Of a stretch of DNA of 11,425 nucleotides, positions 6,092 through 11,425 are shown piece by piece. Where the stretch lies: positions 1 through 11,425 of the forward strand of contig JAGLDI010000080.1 in the NCBI GenBank assembly GCA_023145655.1, written 5' to 3'. The number at the start of each line of letters is the position of its first letter. The first letter of the stretch is position 1. The stretch is from Desulfuromusa sp. Its GTDB lineage: Bacteria > Desulfobacterota > Desulfuromonadia > Desulfuromonadales > Geopsychrobacteraceae. Below the pieces are notes generated by a model. The model ran no database searches. It saw only the letters and a program-made list of their open reading frames with translations, and had not been told where the DNA came from. The translations under genes and the position numbers were made by a program.

Positions 6092-9000
6092 ATGATTGAC
6101 TCAGAGAGAAAATTTACCCTGCTATTGGTGGATGACAACCCCACCAACTTGCTGTTGCTGGTCAAAATCATTGAATTTGATCTGCCGGAAGTGCGTGTCT
6201 TGACCGCTTCTTCTGCCCTGAAAGGGTTGCAGTTGGTCGAACAGGAGCAGATCGACGGTGCTTTTATTGATGTGCATATGCCGCAGCTGGATGGTCTCGA
6301 TATGTGTCGGCAGCTGCGGGTGAACCCACGCACTGCTGCCATCCCGTTGGTTCTGATGACCGCACATATTGCATCACCGGAAATACGGGCTGAAGGACTC
6401 GAGGTTGGAGCTTATGACTTTATTTCCCAACCGATTAGCAATGTTGAAATGCTGGCACGGATTAAAGTGATGCTACGACTTTGCGAGAGTGAAAAGTGCT
6501 CCACTGAGAGCAACCAGCAGTTACAGCACCGGTTGAATGAACAGGAAGAACGTCTCCGTTGGATCAGAGGGCTGCTAATTTCGGGAAATGGGCCGCTCGC
6601 AGAATTGGATCCGAAACTGTTGCGTCATCTGGCTGATGAATTACCCGATCCTGCTAGAATTGACGATCAATTGTTCTTTGAACAGTTAATTATTGAGTTT
6701 CCACATCCCTGGCGTCGTACCCTGTTAAAGCTATCATTGCTGGACAGTATTCCGAGTTCTTTGGCGCAGAAAATAGGTGAAATTGATGATGTTGCTGCCG
6801 TGTTTGAGTATTTGAGCCGACATCAGCTCTCCTCAGTAATAGTGGTGGGAGAAGAAAATCATTTTTCTTTCAAACCACAGATTGTGGAAGTATTACGTGA
6901 GAAGGGGCAGCAGAACCTTTCTGTCGCAGAGCGACAGCAAGTTTATCTGGTTGCCGCTGATTGGTATTGTCAGGGGAAAGATTATTCTGCAGCTCTCGGG
7001 ATTCTCATTTCCAGCGGAGAGTATGCTGCTGTTTCGCAGCTTCTCAGCCAGGTTGGCTTTGTGCTGCTGGATCATAATTACCCCTCCCGAATTGCTCCGC
7101 TGCTTGAAAAAATTCCACTAGCGCAAGTGAAGGGCTGTCCCTGGATAGCTCTATTTCGTGCTTGCAACGACATTTATAATCAATCTTCCAGTGCGGTCGG
7201 CTGGTTGTCCTCAGCCTATCAACAGTTTCAGGCTCGAGGAGATTTGCGGGGCGAGTTGCTGGTTCTGTCTCAGGAATTCTGCCAGGCATTTTTTATTAAT
7301 GGGGATTTTCTACCTCTGGGGGATCGTTTGCCCCGTTTCCGGCAATTGGCAAAAGATTTATCTCCTGAGTTGGAAGCTGTTGAACGTTTAAAGGTGGCAT
7401 TTTCTTTTGGCTTGGTAGAATTATTTTTTATGGAAGAGTTATCGACAGTTGATTTGATCTTGAAAGATTCTCTGGCTGAAGCACAGCAGTTGAATCTATT
7501 TGATCAACAGTTGGAGCTGAATTTGCTCCGGGCATTTTATGCTTTGCGCCTGGGGCGTTATCTTGTCTCTCGGACAGCTATGGAACATGGTCTGAGGTTG
7601 GCAGCCGAGCGGAGTGCTTTACCGCACTGTCTCTGGTTGCAAACAATTGCCTGTGTTCTCCTTCGTGATTCTGGAAATTTTGCTGGTTTACAGAGACAAC
7701 AGTCAACTTTTATGAAGTTTCAGCGTCATGGACCACAGCAGCAGCGGGTTATCTCCTCTTTGATCAGTTACTATACGGTGACCCTATTGTTGGCCCGGGG
7801 GCAGAAACAAGCTGCAACTGAAGTTCTTGATTTAGCAATGCAGGAAGGGGGGACGGCAAATAGTCTCTATCTATACAGTCGTTTTTTACAATTGAGGGGG
7901 TGGATACGAGCTCTGTCCGGGGAAGAGATCGCGGCTCGCAATGACCTCGAGGCCGGATTGAAAAATTTAAACTCCGTGAATGTCGGACTGTTTAACTTAG
8001 AGAACTTACTATTTGCGGGAGGTACCTGTTATGCACTGGCTGATTTTGTTGCCGCAGAAAAATATTTGACTCTAGGTCTGGCTGGGTCAGAAAAATATCA
8101 GGAGGAGCGTTTCCGTTCGGGGTTCCTTGTGTGGTTGGCAGTCACGCAACACAAATTAGGTAAAGTTGAATCTGCTACTCAAAATTTGACAGATTTTATT
8201 GAGTTGTTTCAACGCCACCGGTTAAATTTTTTCTGGGGTTTTACCCCCGACCTTATCAAAAATCTCTTGCCGCTTATTTCTCAGCATGAGCAAAGAATGT
8301 TGTTAAAACCGCTATTGGAAGAACAGCTACTTTGTTCTCTTGATGGAGACGGCAATCAGATCCCGTTGCTTGAAATTTGTTGTCTGGGAAAGTTTCAGTT
8401 AAGGTTGGAACAGAAAACCTTTGTTTTGAGCCAGGTGGGGCAGGCCTCCCGGCAGATTTTTGCCCTTTTAGTTGTCGCTCCAAATTGTAAACTAAGTATT
8501 GAACTGATGATGGGAATATTGTGGCCGGAAAGTTCATCTCATAAGGCCAGAAACAGTTTTGATACAGCCCATTCTCGCTTGCGTAAAGCTTTGGAGAGGT
8601 GTTTCGGTCAGCGTGTCCGGCAAGATTATCTGGTGTTGGAAAAAGGGATGTTGTCGTTACGGAACGTGCAGGTTGATAGTATTTTATTTACTCAAACTAT
8701 GGGGAGTGTTCGCTACCATATGCAGCGGGATGATTTCTGGCAGGCGGAACATACTTTGTGGAAGATGGATCGTTTCTGGGGGGGGGCGTTTTTGTCCGGG
8801 TATGATTTAGACGGTGATTTCTCTCTTCAACGTGAACAATTAACCCAGTTACGTCTGGAACAACTCGGTGTCCTCGCCCGATTGCTGCAGCAGCGACAAC
8901 AGTTGGATGAAGCAATTAGATTATTGCAACAGGGGTTGTTGCTTGATTCAACTCATGATCCTATAATCCGACAGTTACTGTTCATCTTCCGGCAGCAGAA

Positions 9001-9109
9001 TGATATCTATTCTGCTGATAGATTATTGGAAAAGTATCGTGATGCGCTTCAGGGTGAAGAGTATGACGCTGAAGAAATCGACGAATTGATTGAAATTCTG
9101 AGCACTTGA
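6092..9109 (+). CDS. Large receiver-domain regulator with MalT-like/TPR middle and SARP/BTAD-type C terminus
   Basis: 1005 residues. Residues 7-128 are a response-regulator receiver: acidic pair D14-D15, phospho-acceptor D60 in FIDVHMPQLDG, T90 in LMTAH; the usual conserved Lys is Gln113 (FISQP). A charged linker (130-160) follows. Residues 190-275 resemble the winged-helix segment after the STAND ATPase in MalT/LuxR activators (RRTLLKLSLLDSIPSSLAQKI ...), and about 280-750 is helical and TPR-like, beginning AADWYCQGKDYSAAL. Residues about 757-865 (LEICCLGKFQL ... FDTAHSRLRKAL) look like the OmpR-type winged helix of SARP regulators, and 870-1000 like BTAD. No Walker A motif is present, so the ATPase is missing or replaced by the receiver. 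It is probably a DNA-binding transcription regulator controlled by phosphorylation or protein contacts; targets and kinase are unknown and no kinase gene is adjacent. A weak AAGAAG (6081-6086) precedes the ATG. A nine-G run lies at 8778-8786. Confidence 0.8.
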   Translation: MIDSERKFTLLLVDDNPTNLLLLVKIIEFDLPEVRVLTASSALKGLQLVEQEQIDGAFIDVHMPQLDGLDMCRQLRVNPRTAAIPLVLMTAHIASPEIRAEGLEVGAYDFISQPISNVEMLARIKVMLRLCESEKCSTESNQQLQHRLNEQEERLRWIRGLLISGNGPLAELDPKLLRHLADELPDPARIDDQLFFEQLIIEFPHPWRRTLLKLSLLDSIPSSLAQKIGEIDDVAAVFEYLSRHQLSSVIVVGEENHFSFKPQIVEVLREKGQQNLSVAERQQVYLVAADWYCQGKDYSAALGILISSGEYAAVSQLLSQVGFVLLDHNYPSRIAPLLEKIPLAQVKGCPWIALFRACNDIYNQSSSAVGWLSSAYQQFQARGDLRGELLVLSQEFCQAFFINGDFLPLGDRLPRFRQLAKDLSPELEAVERLKVAFSFGLVELFFMEELSTVDLILKDSLAEAQQLNLFDQQLELNLLRAFYALRLGRYLVSRTAMEHGLRLAAERSALPHCLWLQTIACVLLRDSGNFAGLQRQQSTFMKFQRHGPQQQRVISSLISYYTVTLLLARGQKQAATEVLDLAMQEGGTANSLYLYSRFLQLRGWIRALSGEEIAARNDLEAGLKNLNSVNVGLFNLENLLFAGGTCYALADFVAAEKYLTLGLAGSEKYQEERFRSGFLVWLAVTQHKLGKVESATQNLTDFIELFQRHRLNFFWGFTPDLIKNLLPLISQHEQRMLLKPLLEEQLLCSLDGDGNQIPLLEICCLGKFQLRLEQKTFVLSQVGQASRQIFALLVVAPNCKLSIELMMGILWPESSSHKARNSFDTAHSRLRKALERCFGQRVRQDYLVLEKGMLSLRNVQVDSILFTQTMGSVRYHMQRDDFWQAEHTLWKMDRFWGGAFLSGYDLDGDFSLQREQLTQLRLEQLGVLARLLQQRQQLDEAIRLLQQGLLLDSTHDPIIRQLLFIFRQQNDIYSADRLLEKYRDALQGEEYDAEEIDELIEILST
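8778..8786 (+). repeat. Nine-G homopolymer in the regulator gene
   Basis: Nine consecutive G bases encode the W-G-G-A stretch near residues 896-899 of the regulator, inside the BTAD-like domain. Gain or loss of one G would shift the frame and remove the last ~100 residues. The frame is intact as given. Confidence 0.9.
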
Positions 9110-9134
9110 TCGCTCAGTAAATATTAACAAACAA

Positions 9135-9139
9135 AGGAG
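9135..9139 (+). promoter_or_regulatory. Ribosome binding site of mrp
   Basis: AGGAG within ACAAAGGAGA is the strongest Shine-Dalgarno match among the genes of the right block, 11 nt before the ATG at 9151. No good promoter is visible in the 41-nt gap. Confidence 0.6.
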
Positions 9140-9150
9140 AATAAATAGTT

Positions 9151-10020
9151 ATGTCAAGTTGCGAGGGTTGTAGCGATAGTTCCTGTTCAATTAATCAACA
9201 GGGGGATCCGAATGATCAACAATTCCAGATTCGACAAGCTCTGGATAAACGGATGTGTGAGGTCGAAAATAAAATTATTGTGATGTCAGGTAAAGGGGGG
9301 GTTGGAAAAAGTACCACAGCGGTCAATCTTGCGTTGGCACTGGTTGCACAGGGGAAAAGAGTTGGTTTGCTTGATATTGACATCCACGGCCCGAGTATTC
9401 CGAAGATGTTGGGACTGGAAGGGAAACACCCCGATGCGGATGATGAGGGGATTCATCCCATGGAAGTTGCAGGATTGAAACTGATGTCAATCGGTTTTCT
9501 CTTGCCATCAACCAGTGAGGCAACAATTATGCGTGGACCGATGAAGCATGGTGCCATTCAGCAATTACTGGCCGATGTTGTCTGGGGTGAGCTTGATTAT
9601 CTTCTTCTGGACTGCCCTCCCGGAACCGGAGACGAACCTTTAAGTGCGGTGCAGCTGCTAGGCTCTGGTTCGGCAGCCGTTGTTGTCACCACCCCACAGG
9701 ATGTTGCCCTGACCGATGTGGAAAAATCGCTCAGTTTCTGTACGGCACTGAAGTTGCCAGTGGTTGGTTTAGTTGAAAATATGAGTGGCTTTATCTGCCC
9801 TCACTGTGGTGAGAGGTCGGATATTTTTAAGAGTGGTGGTGCTGAAAAATTGGCAGAAAAAACCGGAGTCCCTCTGTTAGTGCAGATTCCTTTTGAGCCA
9901 TTGGTGGTGATCGGTGGTGATGCCGGTAAACCACATTTTCTTGAATATCCCGATTCAGCGACCAGTCAGGCGATGCAACAGGTGGCAATGGCGGTTATAA
10001 AATTCAACGAGGAAAAATAA
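9151..10020 (+). CDS. mrp: Mrp/NBP35-family Fe-S cluster carrier ATPase
   Basis: 289 residues. Deviant Walker A of the MinD/ParA/Mrp class, SGKGGVGKSTT (46-56), with two lysines; switch region DIDIHGPSIPKMLGL (75-89); Walker B-like LLLDCPPGTGDEP (151-163); and the signature CPHC (216-219), where paired Cys from two subunits hold a bridging [4Fe-4S] cluster. ENMSGFICPHCG is characteristic of Mrp/ApbC/NBP35. Known members are cytoplasmic homodimers that bind ATP and pass Fe-S clusters to apoproteins. The N terminus carries three more cysteines, C4-x2-C7-x4-C12, resembling the extra N-terminal cluster motif of NBP35-type proteins; the DUF59 domain of E. coli Mrp is absent. It lies 41 nt after the regulator and 26 nt before gatC. 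ParA or MinD is unlikely given the CPHC motif. Confidence 0.94.
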   Translation: MSSCEGCSDSSCSINQQGDPNDQQFQIRQALDKRMCEVENKIIVMSGKGGVGKSTTAVNLALALVAQGKRVGLLDIDIHGPSIPKMLGLEGKHPDADDEGIHPMEVAGLKLMSIGFLLPSTSEATIMRGPMKHGAIQQLLADVVWGELDYLLLDCPPGTGDEPLSAVQLLGSGSAAVVVTTPQDVALTDVEKSLSFCTALKLPVVGLVENMSGFICPHCGERSDIFKSGGAEKLAEKTGVPLLVQIPFEPLVVIGGDAGKPHFLEYPDSATSQAMQQVAMAVIKFNEEK

Positions 10021-10035
10021 TAAACAGCAGTTTTT

Positions 10036-10040
10036 GGGGA
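10036..10040 (+). promoter_or_regulatory. gatC ribosome binding site that decides the start
   Basis: GGGGA touches the ATG at 10041 but is 6 nt before the ATG at 10047. Start at 10047 also gives the usual GatC beginning (MKI-x-x-x-x-VEHVARLARL). Confidence 0.6.
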
Positions 10041-10046
10041 ATGATT

Positions 10047-10334
10047 ATGAAGATCAACCATCAAGATGTTGAACATGTGGCACGATTAGCCCGCTTATCT
10101 CTGGAACCGGATGATTTGAAAATTATGACCGGGCAGATGGATGCGATTCTCGGTTATGTCGATAAACTCAACGAACTGGATACCACCGGTATTGAGCCGC
10201 TGGCGCATGCCGTTCCAATGTCAAACGCATTTCGTGAGGATGAAATAACGGAACCGATTGGCGTTGAACGGACATTGCAGAATGCTCCGCAGCAGGCTGA
10301 TAATTATTTCAAAGTTCCTAAAATTATTGAGTAG
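10047..10334 (+). CDS. gatC: Asp-tRNA(Asn)/Glu-tRNA(Gln) amidotransferase subunit C
   Basis: 95 residues, typical GatC length. The N-terminal VEHVARLARLSLEPDD, the middle DKLNELDTTGIEPLAHAVPM and the late REDEITEP, ending APQQADNYFKVPKIIE, are family hallmarks. GatC is a small scaffold that wraps around GatA and stabilises the GatCAB complex. In organisms lacking glutaminyl- or asparaginyl-tRNA synthetase, that complex converts mischarged Glu-tRNA(Gln) and/or Asp-tRNA(Asn) to the amide form in the cytoplasm. It is followed after 33 nt by gatA; gatB would be expected downstream, beyond the window. Confidence 0.96.
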   Translation: MKINHQDVEHVARLARLSLEPDDLKIMTGQMDAILGYVDKLNELDTTGIEPLAHAVPMSNAFREDEITEPIGVERTLQNAPQQADNYFKVPKIIE

Positions 10335-10340
10335 TGATGG

Positions 10341-10355
10341 CTGCGGTTACCGCAG
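10341..10355 (+). other. GC-rich hairpin between gatC and gatA
   Basis: CTGCGG and CCGCAG form a perfect 6-bp, mostly G-C stem around TTA, beginning 6 nt after the gatC stop and ending just before the gatA ribosome binding site (GGAG, 10359-10362). Only TTT follows, so full termination is unlikely. It may tune mRNA stability or subunit ratio by partial attenuation, or be incidental. Confidence 0.4.
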
Positions 10356-10367
10356 TTTGGAGTGTGT

Positions 10368-11425
10368 ATGAAATTTCATGATTTATCAATTCAGGAAATG
10401 CGCCAGAAGTTGCTTTCGGGGGAACTGACCTCGATTGAGCTGACCCAGCAATGTTTACAGCGAATTAAGGCAACGGATAACCAACTGAATGCCTTTATTA
10501 CTGTTTGTGAAGAGGAAGCTCTGGCAGCAGCAGTGGTGGCTGATCAACAGTTGGCGACAGGAAGTGCTCCGTTACTGACCGGAATTCCGATTGCGGTAAA
10601 AGATATTTTTAATACCCTGGATGTTCGAACCACCTGTGGTTCTAAAATTCTTGATAATTATATTTCCCCCTATGATGCCACTGCCGTTGCTAAATTGCGC
10701 GAACAAGGGGCGGTTATTGTTGGCAAGCTGAACATGGATGAGTTTGCCATGGGGAGCTCCAGTGAGAACAGTGCTGCCGGGGTGGTGCATAACCCCTGGG
10801 ATTTGGAACGGGTTCCAGGAGGATCTTCCGGAGGGAGTGCTGCGGCAGTTGCCTCGGGTCAAGTGGTGGCAACTCTGGGGACTGATACTGGTGGCTCAGT
10901 GCGGCAACCGGCGTCCCATTGTGGAGTTGTCGGGCTGAAGCCAACCTATGGCCGGGTTTCTCGCTATGGGGTGATTGCTTATGCTTCTTCCCTCGATCAG
11001 GTTGGTCCAGTGGCGGGAAATGTTGCTGACTGTGCATTGATGCTCGGGGTGGTTGCCGGTTATGACCCCGCTGATTCCACCTCGGTTGATTGCCAGGTTC
11101 CTGATTATCTGGAAAATCTCAACGCTGGGGTTGCCGGAAAAAAAATTGGCCTGCCGAAAGAATATTTTATCGCCGGACTTGATCCTGACATCAAAAAGGC
11201 TGTTGATGCTGCTATCGAAACCTATCGGCAGCTGGGGGCTGAGATTGTCTCTGTCAGCCTTCCCCATACCGATTATTCGGTAGCCTGCTACTATCTGATC
11301 GCCATGGCAGAAGCCTCAAGTAATCTGGCCCGTTACGATGGGGTTCGCTTCGGGGTCCGTCAAGACAGCGGCGATGGTTTGATCGGGATGTACCAGCAGA
11401 CCCGGAGCGCCGGTTTTGGTGATGA
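10368..11425 (+). CDS. gatA: Asp-tRNA(Asn)/Glu-tRNA(Gln) amidotransferase subunit A (3' end outside window)
   Basis: 352 full codons are present and the frame runs open to the window end. GatA is usually about 480-490 residues, so roughly the last quarter is missing. It is an amidase-signature enzyme. The Ser-cisSer-Lys triad reads K78 (IAVKDIF), S153 ([11 protein letters not shown]) and S177 ([12 protein letters not shown]), and [11 protein letters not shown] with ASSLDQVGP (about 191-213) are diagnostic of GatA rather than other amidases. It hydrolyses glutamine and supplies ammonia through a channel to GatB, which amidates the mischarged tRNA. ATG 10368 lies 5 nt after GGAG (10359-10362), and the first residues ([20 protein letters not shown]) match the normal N terminus. 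The gatC-gatA order is common for this complex. No defects seen. Confidence 0.97.
   Translation, partial: MKFHDLSIQEMRQKLLSGELTSIELTQQCLQRIKATDNQLNAFITVCEEEALAAAVVADQQLATGSAPLLTGIPIAVKDIFNTLDVRTTCGSKILDNYISPYDATAVAKLREQGAVIVGKLNMDEFAMGSSSENSAAGVVHNPWDLERVPGGSSGGSAAAVASGQVVATLGTDTGGSVRQPASHCGVVGLKPTYGRVSRYGVIAYASSLDQVGPVAGNVADCALMLGVVAGYDPADSTSVDCQVPDYLENLNAGVAGKKIGLPKEYFIAGLDPDIKKAVDAAIETYRQLGAEIVSVSLPHTDYSVACYYLIAMAEASSNLARYDGVRFGVRQDSGDGLIGMYQQTRSAGFGD

Noticed and set aside
9295..9301. Seven-G run in mrp as a slippage site
   Set aside because: It encodes the invariant Lys-Gly-Gly-Val of the Walker A motif, so amino-acid constraint explains it.
10572..11267. Several open frames overlapping gatA on both strands
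   Set aside because: The gatA frame is continuous to the window end with its catalytic triad intact; the others are shadows.

Overview
The window reads as ordinary chromosomal DNA from a Gram-negative, mesophilic bacterium of moderate GC. The best guess is Desulfuromonadales or a related deltaproteobacterial (Desulfobacterota) lineage. This rests on protein flavour (PcrA-like UvrD helicase, CBS-domain ClC protein, Mrp ATPase beside gatC-gatA) and is inference, not a database match. All genes supported here lie on the + strand.

Left block (1-1622), AT-richer: the possible 3' end of an upstream gene (2-88), two adjacent but different exported YkuD-fold L,D-transpeptidases (111-593 and 613-1122), and a small four-helix membrane protein of unknown function (1245-1622). 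The transpeptidases, 19 nt apart, probably act together on periplasmic peptidoglycan or its attached proteins.

Intergenic region (1623-2029): about 400 bp with no credible gene. It holds a hairpin with terminator features (1704-1731), a cluster of GTTGATAAA repeats in an interval bounded by imperfect inverted repeats (1626-1790), and a weak candidate promoter (1926-1954). It probably separates two transcription units.

Right block (2030-11425): six tightly packed genes: a ClC-family anion channel/transporter with CBS domains; a UvrD/PcrA helicase starting inside the ClC stop region; a 1005-residue regulator combining a receiver domain, a MalT-like helical/TPR middle and a SARP/BTAD-type C terminus; an Mrp/NBP35-type Fe-S carrier ATPase; gatC; and gatA, cut by the window end. 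Gaps of -8, 11, 41, 26 and 33 nt suggest an operon or a nested set of units. The functions (anion flux, DNA repair, transcription control, Fe-S delivery, tRNA-dependent Gln/Asn synthesis) do not form one pathway, so this looks like a housekeeping gene string with an unusual regulator embedded in it.

The most unusual item is that regulator (6092-9109). It appears to have a phosphoreceiver domain where MalT-like activators carry a STAND ATPase, has Gln in place of the conserved receiver Lys, has no histidine kinase beside it, and carries a nine-G tract within its C-terminal domain. Next are the ClC protein, with non-standard residues at two canonical motifs, and the repeat-rich intergenic region.
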